From CAIRDP01 sp037138335 (GTDB taxonomy: Bacteria; Bacteroidota; Bacteroidia; Bacteroidales; FEN-979): DNA of 64,000 bases. Numbering within the stretch: position 1 is the first letter of the stretch; every line of letters begins with the position of its first letter. Where the stretch lies: assembly GCA_037138335.1 (NCBI GenBank), contig JBAXIO010000001.1, positions 186,001 to 250,000 of the forward strand. Reading direction: 5' to 3'. The notes below the pieces were generated by a model. It was not told the DNA's origin. It worked only from the letters and a program-made list of their open reading frames with translations, and did no database searches. Of this stretch, positions 36,340-44,685 are shown one piece after another. A program made the position numbers and the translations under genes.

Positions 36340-36627
36340 TCAGGTATTTAATAACCCTATACATTTATCGATTTCCCTCACAAGTTCATTGATCGTTGCC
36401 TTTAAGTCAGAATTATTTTCTTTTCCTTCCGACGTTTTGGCAATTCTCAAAATCCGGATTTTCTCTTCCAATCCTTTTATAACCTGTTTTTGTTCTTCGT
36501 TCGTTTTTTTAAGTTGGTTTAAATCACTAGTAAGACTTGCATTCTCGTTCCTCAATTTCTTTTGCTGGGCGACAAGTTTCCGGACCTTAAAATCGATACC
36601 CGAAACAAGGGTTGTGACATCGTCCAT
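36340..36627 (-). CDS. Coiled-coil protein upstream of zapA
   Basis: 95 aa, almost entirely heptad-patterned helix (VRKLVAQQKKLRNENASL, DLNQLKKTNEEQKQVI), with no membrane segment. It resembles ZapB in size and composition but cannot be assigned on sequence. The pairing with zapA suggests a divisome role (inference). Confidence 0.7.
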   Translation of the reverse strand: MDDVTTLVSGIDFKVRKLVAQQKKLRNENASLTSDLNQLKKTNEEQKQVIKGLEEKIRILRIAKTSEGKENNSDLKATINELVREIDKCIGLLNT

Positions 36628-36653
36628 ACATCAGAACCTTTTGGAAATTCTTG

Positions 36654-36684
36654 CAAAGATAATTATTTGATTGTGCGGAAGCAA
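36654..36684 (-). promoter_or_regulatory. Promoter of the zapA operon
   Basis: Minus strand: TTG (36684-36682), 20-nt spacer, TATCTTTG (36661-36654); 27 nt upstream of the coiled-coil gene. Confidence 0.75.
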
Positions 36685-36779
36685 ATTATTTCAGGCCGGT
36701 AACCAAATGACACAAAACAGTAAAAAATTCCGGGTTAAGCTGTCACTTTTTGACTTTCGGCGGATAAAGGAGTTACGAA

Positions 36780-36900
36780 TTAGATTTACGAGTTACGTTC
36801 GTCGAAGCCGAAATGGGCACCAATAAAATTAACAATAATGCGAATAATTACGAATCACTGATAACCAGTCACCATTCACCATTCACCAGTCACTAATCCA
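36780..36900. repeat. Degenerate TTACGA and TCACCA(G/T) repeat tract
   Basis: The spacer before the DUF2851 gene has TTACGAATTAGATTTACGAGTTACG-like words (36772-36796), TTACGAATCACTGATAACCAG (36847-36867), then tandem TCACCATTCACCATTCACCAGTCAC-like units. It is related to the tract at 19104-19180 (shared CACTGAT-ACCAGTCACCA pattern). Confidence 0.6.
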
Positions 36901-36907
36901 GGCACAT

Positions 36908-38185
36908 ATGAACGAGCAGTTCCTCCAGTACATATGGAAATTCAGGCTTCTCAATCCTGATCTGTATACAGCCGACGGGGAAGAACTTGCCATATTGCAC
37001 CCGGGGATACAAAATACCGACGGGGGCCCTGATTTTTTCAATGCCCGCGTCCGCATCAATCAAACGGTATGGGCAGGCAATGTTGAATTGCATACCAGGT
37101 CATCTGACTGGATCAGGCACCGGCATCAGTATGATCCCGCGTATGATAATGTAATACTTCATGTGGTTTATGATAACGACCAGGTAATCAGAAAAAAAAA
37201 GAATATGGTGATGGCGACACTGGAAGTGAAAAATAATTTCCCGGCAAGAATTGAAGACAGGTATAAGGAGATAATGCAGAACCATCTTTGGATACCCTGT
37301 TATAACCAGGTCGGCGGGATTGCTCCCTCTGTAATGCGTTTATGGGCTCCGGCTCTTTCGGCAGAACGCCTGGAGGCAAAATCAGGATTTATACTGAGCC
37401 TGCTTGATGAATATTCCGATTGGGATGAAGTGCTTTATATTTTGCTTGCTTCCGGATTTGGTTTTCGGATCAATGCACTCCCGTTCGAATTGTTGGCGCG
37501 GTCGGTTCCCCTGAGGATAGTGAGGAGGAATGCCGGCAGCCCCTTTATGCTGGAGGCCTTGTTTTACGGGCAATCGGGATTGCTTGCCGGGAATCCCCGC
37601 GACAAATACTTGCGTTCACTGCAATATGAATACGGGCACCAGCGTGCTAAATACGGTTTAAAACCTTTAAAGCCGGGGCTGTGGAAACGGCTGAGGCTGC
37701 ATCCTTCAAATTTTCCTGATATCAGGATCAGCCAGTTTGTACAATGCCTTGTGAAATGCAAGGCTGAACCCGGGTTCCTGCTGCAAGACCAGGATGCCCT
37801 GATGCTGGAAAAATTCTTCCGGCTCAGGGCGACTGATTACTGGAACACACATTACAGGTTTGGAAAAACAGCCGGCAGGAACGAAAAGAAGATAGGGCCC
37901 GAAATGGCAAGGCTGCTGCTGATCAATGTGTTGGCGCCTTTTTTATTTGCATACGGATCGGCAAGGGATATAAGCCCGATGAGGATGAGGGCGGTTGAAT
38001 TGCTTGAAAGTCTTGAAAGTGAAAACAACCATGAAACCAGGATGTGGGATTCGCTTGGGATCAGGGCCGGGAATGCCCTGGAATCCCAGGCCCTAATACA
38101 TCTTAAACGGAATTACTGCGACCGTAAGCGCTGCCTTGAATGCAGGATAGGACTTAAACTTCTCGACAAACATAAGCGGCCATGA
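36908..38185 (+). CDS. DUF2851 family protein
   Basis: 425 aa. N-terminus MNEQFLQYIWKFRLLN, then NTDGGPDFFNARVRI and WAGNVELHTRSSDW, a pattern in which the acidic residues and ExH resemble nuclease-like metal sites. The C-terminus has Cys-rich NYCDRKRCLECRIG. No experimental function is known for the family. Its stop overlaps the start of the ComEA-like gene (ATGA). Confidence 0.85.
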   Translation: MNEQFLQYIWKFRLLNPDLYTADGEELAILHPGIQNTDGGPDFFNARVRINQTVWAGNVELHTRSSDWIRHRHQYDPAYDNVILHVVYDNDQVIRKKKNMVMATLEVKNNFPARIEDRYKEIMQNHLWIPCYNQVGGIAPSVMRLWAPALSAERLEAKSGFILSLLDEYSDWDEVLYILLASGFGFRINALPFELLARSVPLRIVRRNAGSPFMLEALFYGQSGLLAGNPRDKYLRSLQYEYGHQRAKYGLKPLKPGLWKRLRLHPSNFPDIRISQFVQCLVKCKAEPGFLLQDQDALMLEKFFRLRATDYWNTHYRFGKTAGRNEKKIGPEMARLLLINVLAPFLFAYGSARDISPMRMRAVELLESLESENNHETRMWDSLGIRAGNALESQALIHLKRNYCDRKRCLECRIGLKLLDKHKRP

Positions 38186-38883
38186 AAAAGTTCCGGATCG
38201 TCAGGGATTACCTTTCTTTCAACAGGAGCGAACTCAGGGGCATAATTATCCTTCTCATCCTCCTCTTGCTTGTCGCATCGGCCAACCAGCTTCTTCCCGA
38301 AGAGCATGTCGTCCCGTCAGTTAATTTTCCCGCCCTTGAAAAAGAGCTTATTGAATTTGAAACAGGGATAAGGAAGGCTGAGATTGAAGATTCATTAAAG
38401 AGGGGAGGCAAATTCAAAACCTTTCGGTCATCCGCAGAAAAAATAAAAGACTCTGCAAGAGGCCCAAGGTATCAGAAACCAATGTTCAGTGTGGACGTCA
38501 ATAAGGCCGACACCCTTGAATTTCAGAGGTTAAAGGGGATAGGGCCGTCCTTTGCCAGGCGGATTGTTACCTACAGGAATAAGCTGGGAGGGTTCATTAC
38601 CTGCAGGCAGTTGCTTGAAGTCTGGGGTATCGATACCTCGCTCTACAACCTCATCAGGGAACAACTTGTGATCAGCCACGATTCATTGCACAAGCTTGAT
38701 ATCAATACCGTTTCGTTCAAGGAACTGCTCAGGCATCCTTATTTTCCTTACGAATTAACCCGTTCTTTGATTTTATACCGTCAAAAACACAAGGTCTTCA
38801 GGTCGGTGGATGAACTGAATTCGGTTGAAGGGATTAACGATTCAATTTTCAGGAGGATAAAGCCCTATATCATAGTGAGATAG
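38182..38883 (+). CDS. ComEA-like helix-hairpin-helix protein
   Basis: 233 aa. One N-terminal transmembrane helix (about 17-35: GIIILLILLLLVASANQ) and a linker, then repeated HhH motifs: SVDVNKADTLEFQRLKGIGP and LDINTVSFKELLRHPYFPY, plus a third (SVDELNSVEGINDSIFRRI). The domain arrangement fits a membrane-anchored DNA receptor like ComEA, which would feed ComEC (24693). Bacteroidota also use such proteins for other purposes, so a role in DNA uptake is an inference. Confidence 0.82.
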   Translation: MKKFRIVRDYLSFNRSELRGIIILLILLLLVASANQLLPEEHVVPSVNFPALEKELIEFETGIRKAEIEDSLKRGGKFKTFRSSAEKIKDSARGPRYQKPMFSVDVNKADTLEFQRLKGIGPSFARRIVTYRNKLGGFITCRQLLEVWGIDTSLYNLIREQLVISHDSLHKLDINTVSFKELLRHPYFPYELTRSLILYRQKHKVFRSVDELNSVEGINDSIFRRIKPYIIVR

Positions 38884-38903
38884 CCGGATGCTGAAATGGA
38901 AAG

Positions 38904-39596
38904 TTAATTTTCGAAGTTTTCTCCGGTGGAAGTGGATTTCCAGTAGGCATCATCGCCGTCTTCTTCCTCCTCATCGTTCCATTCATAGATTTTCTTCTGG
39001 GGACCCGATTTCCTGTAATAGACCGCCAGCAGCACCCCCGAAAGCAGGCCCATGAGATGCGATTCCCAGGAGATATGTTCTTTGGGGAAGAACTGGGGAA
39101 ATAGCCCCCACAGCAGGCTGCCGTATAAAAATGTGACCAGGAGGGTGATGATCATCAGCTTTTGCTCCCGGCGTATGATCCCGCTTAAAAAAAGGAAGGA
39201 AGCCAGCCCGTAAATGATCCCGCTGGCCCCGATATGGGCTGCATTTCCCCTGGCAAATACCCATACCCACACACCGGTCATGAACCAGGTGAGGAGAAAT
39301 ATCTTCCATGCGAGGGGGCGGTAAAAATAGAAAAGCAGGGAACCAAGCACAAGCAGAGGGATGGTATTCGCGAAAAGATGTGAGAATCCGGCATGGAGGA
39401 GAGGGGAGGTGATGATGCCGATTAAACCTATAGGCTTGAGGGGGATCAGCCCGTACTCATTCAGCCCCAGGTCCCATAAGGCATCCGCTATCCTTATAAG
39501 CCAGAGCAGTATGACAAAACCAAAAGGGAAGATCATGCTTTGCAGAAAGCGTTTTTGCTCTTCTTTTAAAGGATCCGAATAAGTTTGTTCCGACAA
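38904..39596 (-). CDS. Rhomboid-family intramembrane serine protease
   Basis: 230 aa, six membrane helices. Catalytic Ser125 in HIGASGIIYG and His180 in SWESHLMGLLSG; the helix-2 HxxxN motif appears as HAGFSHLFANT (68-78). The acidic C-terminal tail (EWNDEEEEDGDD) is cytoplasmic by prediction. It cleaves membrane-protein substrates; the substrate is unknown. Divergent from the S41 protease gene. Confidence 0.92.
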   Translation of the reverse strand: MSEQTYSDPLKEEQKRFLQSMIFPFGFVILLWLIRIADALWDLGLNEYGLIPLKPIGLIGIITSPLLHAGFSHLFANTIPLLVLGSLLFYFYRPLAWKIFLLTWFMTGVWVWVFARGNAAHIGASGIIYGLASFLFLSGIIRREQKLMIITLLVTFLYGSLLWGLFPQFFPKEHISWESHLMGLLSGVLLAVYYRKSGPQKKIYEWNDEEEEDGDDAYWKSTSTGENFEN

Positions 39597-39679
39597 ATTG
39601 AAACTTGTTAATGTTGTGTTAAGAGGGGTTAAAATTAGTTAAATCAGAATGCTACGTCAAAAGGTATGCCAAAAATGGA

Positions 39680-39687
39680 TAATTTTG
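39680..39687 (+). promoter_or_regulatory. Possible -7 element of the S41 protease gene
   Basis: TAATTTTG fits TAnnTTTG, 34 nt before the ATG. The -33 region is poor. Confidence 0.45.
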
Positions 39688-39721
39688 CAAATTAATGTAA
39701 ACGGGGTTTAATCGCAAAAAT

Positions 39722-41338
39722 ATGATAAAGAATAAAAGATACCTGGTACTGCCGGCAATGCTTGTTGTATTATGGATGTTTGGAGGGATGCAGGCAAATG
39801 CACAGAGCCAGAAAGACCTGTATGCCGGTCTGAAGAAATACAGTGCTTTTCTCCAGATGGTTGAATTTGCCTATGTGGATACCGTAAATGACGGCAAACT
39901 GGTGGAGAAGGCTATAATTGAAACACTTAAGGAACTTGACCCGCATTCGATGTACATCTCCAAAAAGGATGTGCAGAAGGCCAATGAGCCGCTTGAAGGC
40001 AATTTTGAGGGTGTGGGCATACAGTTTGAGATACTGCGCGATACCATCAATGTTGTACATACCATTTCGGGTGGCCCTAGCGAGAAACTTGGTGTAATGC
40101 CCGGCGACAAGATCGTAAAGATTGACGGGCAGGCCGCAACCGGAAAGAATGTCACGAACCAGTATGTCCTGGATCATTTACGAGGTAAAAAAGGCAGCAA
40201 GGTGGAAGTGGCCGTTTTAAGGTCAGGGAAGAAAGACCTGATCGATTTTTCGATTATCCGTGATAAAATTCCCCTTAACAGCATTGATGCGTATTACATG
40301 GTCAATTCCGAAACAGGGTATATCAACCTGAGCCGTTTTGCCCAGACCTCCCTCCAAGAGTTCCTTGAAGCGACCCTGAAACTCCAGGCCCAGGGGATGA
40401 AGAACCTTATCCTCGACCTTCGCAATAATACGGGGGGGTATATGGGTACGGCCATAGACCTTTCAGACCAGTTCCTTGATGCAGGAAAGCTTATTGTGTA
40501 TACCGAGGGTATCCACAGTCCGCGCGAAGACTATTCCTCATCGCCTAAAGGCCTGTTCCAGCAGGGCAAGCTGGTAGTAATGATGAACGAGAATTCTGCT
40601 TCGGCCAGCGAGATCGTTGCCGGCGCAGTGCAGGACTGGGACCGTGCCGTGATCGTAGGCCGGAGGTCATTCGGCAAAGGCCTTGTTCAAAGGCCGTTCT
40701 CCCTTCCCGACAGTTCCCAGGTGAGGCTTACCACGGCCAGGTACCATACTCCTTCGGGCCGTTGTATTCAGAAATCATACGCCGAAGGGGTTGATAAGTA
40801 TTACATGGACTTCGCCAAGCGGGTAAAGCGGGGTGAACTCATACATCCCGACAGTATTAAGTTCCCCGATTCCCTGAAGTTCTTCACATCGAAAAAGCGT
40901 GTGGTCTACGGCGGCGGAGGCATTATGCCCGATGTATTCATTCCCTGGGATTCAACCGTTATTTCGGATTATTACCTTGATCTCCGCCGAAAAAATGTGG
41001 TTAACCTGTTTGTAGGTGAATATGTTGATAAAAACCGCGGGACCCTTCAGTCGGAATATCCCGATTTTAAAACTTTCAACAAAGTCTTTTCCCTGAATGA
41101 GCAGTTCATGAAACCTTTCTTTGAACTCGCCGAAAAACAGGGAGTCAAGCTGGATGAAAAAGGGTACAAAGCTTCAGAGAAACTCATAAAATCACAGATC
41201 AAGGGCCTTATTGCCGAAAAATTGTGGAACCTGAGCGCCTTCTACGAGGTTGCCAACCAGGACGATGAGGAGGTGATAAAAGCGGTTGAGGTGATAGAGG
41301 ATAATGCACTTTTTGACAAGCTTAAGATCGACCGCTGA
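39722..41338 (+). CDS. S41 family C-terminal processing protease
   Basis: 538 aa. Signal peptide 1-27 (MQANAQ). A PDZ domain at about 85-170 has GVGIQFEILRDT and VMPGDKIVKIDGQAA. The peptidase core at about 190-365 has LDLRNNTGGYMGTAIDL and NENSASASEIVAGA with Ser294, and SFGKGLVQ with Lys319: the Ser/Lys dyad with the usual 25-residue spacing. The C-terminal about 170 residues are helical. CtpA/Prc enzymes trim periplasmic proteins. Its end overlaps the next gene by 35 nt. Confidence 0.94.
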   Translation: MIKNKRYLVLPAMLVVLWMFGGMQANAQSQKDLYAGLKKYSAFLQMVEFAYVDTVNDGKLVEKAIIETLKELDPHSMYISKKDVQKANEPLEGNFEGVGIQFEILRDTINVVHTISGGPSEKLGVMPGDKIVKIDGQAATGKNVTNQYVLDHLRGKKGSKVEVAVLRSGKKDLIDFSIIRDKIPLNSIDAYYMVNSETGYINLSRFAQTSLQEFLEATLKLQAQGMKNLILDLRNNTGGYMGTAIDLSDQFLDAGKLIVYTEGIHSPREDYSSSPKGLFQQGKLVVMMNENSASASEIVAGAVQDWDRAVIVGRRSFGKGLVQRPFSLPDSSQVRLTTARYHTPSGRCIQKSYAEGVDKYYMDFAKRVKRGELIHPDSIKFPDSLKFFTSKKRVVYGGGGIMPDVFIPWDSTVISDYYLDLRRKNVVNLFVGEYVDKNRGTLQSEYPDFKTFNKVFSLNEQFMKPFFELAEKQGVKLDEKGYKASEKLIKSQIKGLIAEKLWNLSAFYEVANQDDEEVIKAVEVIEDNALFDKLKIDR

Positions 41339-42617
41339 TTTGGATCTTCAGGAAGAATTGCCATTCATCCATGTTGCATTGCCGGTTCTGAACGAACCTC
41401 AGTTCCTTCACCGGCTGATAGATTGTATTTCCCGGCAAACGTATAAACGGTTCAGGATTTATGTATGTGTAAACCAACCCGAAGCCTGGTGGAACGACCC
41501 TGAAAAATCAGAGATCTGCCTTACCAATGAAATGACACTGGAATGGTTGAAGGCGGTGAAACCGGGGGCAGGTTTTGACGAAGCTTTCAGGTCAGGCACC
41601 TTTGATGCCTCGACTATTGTAATTATCGACAGGGCTTCAAAGGGTAAGGGCTGGGACCTTAAGAAATTCGGTATTGGCTGGGCGAGAAAAGTGATCATGG
41701 ACCTCATCATTGAAAAGTCGAAGCCCGATGATCTGATCCTGAGCCTGGATGCCGATACCACATTTACAGAGAATTATTTTCTTTCCGTTGCCCTGAACTT
41801 TTATAATAACCCCGGCGCCGTTGCGCTTTCTGCTCCTTACTTTCATATGTTCTCAGATGATGCCCGCGCATACCGTGCTATTTTACGGTATGAAATTTAT
41901 ATGAGGCATTATCAGCTCAACCTCTGGCGCATCGGCAGCCCGTACACATTTACGGCTCTGGGTTCAGCAATAGCATGCCCTGTGTGGGCCTATGCGGCGG
42001 TAGGAGGGATGACCCCGAAAACCAGCGGGGAGGATTTTTATTTTCTTCAGAAACTGCGGAAATACGGCAGGATACTGTTCTGGAATGACGAAAAGGTATA
42101 CCCTGAAGCGAGATTCAGCGACCGTGTGTTTTTCGGGACAGGGCCTGCCATGATCAAAGGTGATTCGGGTGACTGGACAAGCTATCCCATATACCCGCTT
42201 GAGCTGTTTGATGAGATATGGGAAACCTATGAGCTGTTCCCTGCTTTTTTTTATAAAACCAGCCAGACTTCTGTCGTTAAATTTCTTGAAAAATCACTTA
42301 AGGAAAAAGACCCCTTTGAACCTCTGAGGAAGAATTTTAAAACACCAGAAAATTTCATCAGGGCCTGCCATGAAAAATTTGACGGATTAAGGATACTTCA
42401 GTACCTTAAATCAAACCAGGGCAAATTTCCCGGTTCCGATGAGGAACATTTGCTGAGTTTCATGAGTGGCAATTATGACCAGTCGCAACTAAGGAGCCTG
42501 GAAATTGATTTTTCATCCTTTTCGTTTGAAAAATCCCCTATGAAGGAACTGGAAAAGATCCGCTTGCTGCTTTTTGAGAAAGAAGAAGAATCGAGGTTTA
42601 TTTCAGCACTGTATTGA
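41304..42617 (+). CDS. Family 2 glycosyltransferase-like protein
   Basis: 437 aa. A GT-A fold is indicated by VALPVLNEPQFLHRLIDCISRQ near the N-terminus and LILSLDADTTFTENYF (DxD-type motif) around residue 145. SGEDFYFLQKLRKYG resembles the acceptor-side ED motif of GT2. No transmembrane helix is evident, so it is cytoplasmic. The start is uncertain: the ATG at 41304 overlaps the protease gene, and a TTG at 41340 lies just after its stop. The 3' end overlaps sucC (convergent) by 20 bp. Confidence 0.8.
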   Translation: MHFLTSLRSTADLDLQEELPFIHVALPVLNEPQFLHRLIDCISRQTYKRFRIYVCVNQPEAWWNDPEKSEICLTNEMTLEWLKAVKPGAGFDEAFRSGTFDASTIVIIDRASKGKGWDLKKFGIGWARKVIMDLIIEKSKPDDLILSLDADTTFTENYFLSVALNFYNNPGAVALSAPYFHMFSDDARAYRAILRYEIYMRHYQLNLWRIGSPYTFTALGSAIACPVWAYAAVGGMTPKTSGEDFYFLQKLRKYGRILFWNDEKVYPEARFSDRVFFGTGPAMIKGDSGDWTSYPIYPLELFDEIWETYELFPAFFYKTSQTSVVKFLEKSLKEKDPFEPLRKNFKTPENFIRACHEKFDGLRILQYLKSNQGKFPGSDEEHLLSFMSGNYDQSQLRSLEIDFSSFSFEKSPMKELEKIRLLLFEKEEESRFISALY

Positions 42618-43788
42618 CCAGGTTGGCTGCGTCTTCAAGTGTAACGGCCGAGACTACTTTCAGCCCTGATTCATCGATCAGTTTTTTCGCTTCAATGGCG
42701 TTCGTGCCCTGCAGCCTCACGATAATGGGGATTTTAATGTCGCCGATATTTTGATAGGCATCGACGATCCCCTGGGCTACGCGGTCGCAGCGCACTATCC
42801 CCCCGAAGATGTTGACCAGGATGGCTTTCACGGCGGGATCTTTCAAAATGATCCTGAACCCTTCCTCCACCCGTTTGGAGTTTGCACTACCTCCCACATC
42901 AAGGAAATTGGCCGGGTCGCCTCCCGAGAGCTTTATGATATCCATCGTTGCCATTGCAAGCCCGGCCCCGTTCACCATACAGCCAACATTCCCGTTCAGT
43001 TTGACGTAATTCAGGTCATGGCGCGAAGCTTCAACCTCGGTAGGGTCTTCCTCGTCCAGGTCACGCATTGCTGCAATGTCGGGATGACGGAATAAAGCAT
43101 TGTTATCGATCACGACTTTGGCATCTGCTGCAAGGATTTTATCATCGGAAGTCTTGAACAAGGGATTGATTTCAATAAGGGAAGCATCCGACTTGATATA
43201 AGCCTGGTAAATGGCATTCAGGAATTTGATCATGTTTTTGTATGCATCCCCCTTCAGGTTCAGGTTAAATGCAACTTTCCTGGCCTGGTAAGGCTGAAGC
43301 CCGAGCCTTGGATCAATCTCTTCGGTAAAAATCTGGTCGGGGGTCTCTTCTGCAACTTTTTCTATATCCATGCCTCCCCGGGGTGAATACATGATAATAA
43401 TATGCCCCGATTTGCGGTTTAAAAGCAGGCTGAGATAAATTTCGCAAGGCTCGGAAGGCCCGGGATAGAAGATGTTTTGCTCAACATAGATCTTTCTTAC
43501 CAGTTTCCCCTCAGAAGTGGTCTGGGGCGTCACCAGCCTCATGCCTATGATCTGGTCGGCATACTGCCTCACTTCTTCGAAATTCTTCGCAATTTTAACC
43601 CCGCCGCCCTTCCCGCGACCCCCGGCATGAACCTGGGCCTTGATCACAAATTTATCGGTCCCCGTTGAGGATTGAAGCACTTCGGCAACTTTAATTGCTT
43701 CCTCAGGTGTATTTGCAAGCCCCCCCTCGGGAACAGGTACTCCATGCTGTTTTAATATGATTTTGCTCTGGTATTCATGCAGGTTCAT
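42598..43788 (-). CDS. sucC: Succinate-CoA ligase subunit beta
   Basis: 396 aa. ATP-grasp domain (MNLHEYQSKIILKQHGVPVP, FVIKAQVHAGGRGKGGGVKI) and a C-terminal ligase domain (GGSANSKRVEEGFRIIL, VNIFGGIVRCDRVAQGI, VRLQGTNAIEAKKLI). It makes ATP or GTP from succinyl-CoA in the TCA cycle with SucD. sucD is not next to it in the window. The gene is preceded by a TAnnTTTG element and is divergent from the lolD-type gene. Confidence 0.96.
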   Translation of the reverse strand: MNLHEYQSKIILKQHGVPVPEGGLANTPEEAIKVAEVLQSSTGTDKFVIKAQVHAGGRGKGGGVKIAKNFEEVRQYADQIIGMRLVTPQTTSEGKLVRKIYVEQNIFYPGPSEPCEIYLSLLLNRKSGHIIIMYSPRGGMDIEKVAEETPDQIFTEEIDPRLGLQPYQARKVAFNLNLKGDAYKNMIKFLNAIYQAYIKSDASLIEINPLFKTSDDKILAADAKVVIDNNALFRHPDIAAMRDLDEEDPTEVEASRHDLNYVKLNGNVGCMVNGAGLAMATMDIIKLSGGDPANFLDVGGSANSKRVEEGFRIILKDPAVKAILVNIFGGIVRCDRVAQGIVDAYQNIGDIKIPIIVRLQGTNAIEAKKLIDESGLKVVSAVTLEDAANLVNTVLK

Positions 43789-43815
43789 AGTTCAATATAT
43801 TATTTTTGTTTTTCG

Positions 43816-43823
43816 CAAATATA
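43816..43823 (-). promoter_or_regulatory. Likely -7 element of sucC
   Basis: CAAATATA (plus strand) reads TATATTTG on the minus strand, 28 nt before the sucC ATG. Confidence 0.5.
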
Positions 43824-43935
43824 AATAAATCAGTAATATAGCTCGTGAATTAAGAGAATTACCCGGGTTATAACCGGTTACCAAAAGTAACCCTTTGATT
43901 CGTAAATACAAAATATTTCGGGACGGGGAATTTTA

Positions 43936-43943
43936 TAACTTTG
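43936..43943 (+). promoter_or_regulatory. -7 element of the lolD-type gene
   Basis: TAACTTTG, 15 nt upstream of the ATG at 43958. It falls inside the upstream in-frame extension, which argues against the longer start at 43895. Confidence 0.55.
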
Positions 43944-43957
43944 CCCTTTCTCTTTTC

Positions 43958-44611
43958 ATGATTATTGCAAGGGACATAGTAAAATCATTCGGCGAGCTTC
44001 ATGTACTGAAAAGTATCAGTCTTGAAATACACGACGGCGAGATTATCTCGATCGTGGGGGCTTCCGGCGCGGGGAAATCAACCTTGCTCCATATTTTAGG
44101 CACCCTCGATAAAGCCGATTCGGGTTTTATTGAGATAGATAAGATCAGGGTTGACCATCTGTCGGATAAAAAGATCTCAGAGTTCAGAAACAGGCATATC
44201 GGGTTTGTATTCCAGTTCCACCACCTGCTTCCGGAATTTACGGCCCTTGAAAATGTTTGTATCCCGGGCTTTATCAGGGGAGGCTCAAGAAGTGAGACTA
44301 CCGCCAAGGCTAAGGAACTTATGGATATACTTGGCCTTTCGGGGCGCCTTAAACACAGGCCTTCGGAATTATCGGGAGGCGAACAGCAAAGAGTTGCTAT
44401 CGCAAGGGCATTGATCAATGACCCGGGTGTGATCCTGGCCGATGAACCTTCGGGAAATCTCGACAGCAACTCAGCAATGGAACTGCATAAACTCTTTTTC
44501 AGTTTGAGAGAGAGATTTCGCCAGACCTATGTAATTGTTACCCATAATACTGAACTTGCAGGAATGGCCGACCGAAAGCTGACGATCCGCGATGGTGTGA
44601 TAATTCAATGA
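43958..44611 (+). CDS. ABC transporter ATP-binding protein, LolD/MacB type
   Basis: 217 aa from the ATG at 43958. Walker A GASGAGKST at 34-42, Q-loop FVFQFHHLLPEFTALENV, signature LSGGEQQR, Walker B GVILADEPSG and the H-loop VTHNTELA. The sequence type matches LolD, which powers lipoprotein release from the inner membrane; MacB-like exporters are an alternative, as no permease gene is adjacent. The length is typical. The shorter start is supported by the promoter element within the longer reading. Confidence 0.88.
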   Translation: MIIARDIVKSFGELHVLKSISLEIHDGEIISIVGASGAGKSTLLHILGTLDKADSGFIEIDKIRVDHLSDKKISEFRNRHIGFVFQFHHLLPEFTALENVCIPGFIRGGSRSETTAKAKELMDILGLSGRLKHRPSELSGGEQQRVAIARALINDPGVILADEPSGNLDSNSAMELHKLFFSLRERFRQTYVIVTHNTELAGMADRKLTIRDGVIIQ

Positions 44612-44685
44612 AGTAAAATTATTTCCAGATTTTTGCGTTATCCTATGCCAGGATCATTTATTCCGATTAAAACTGAAGTTATTGC

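Noticed and set aside
43895..43957. Longer start for the LolD-type ATPase
   Set aside because: The extension contains the TAnnTTTG promoter element and precedes the normal LolD N-terminus.
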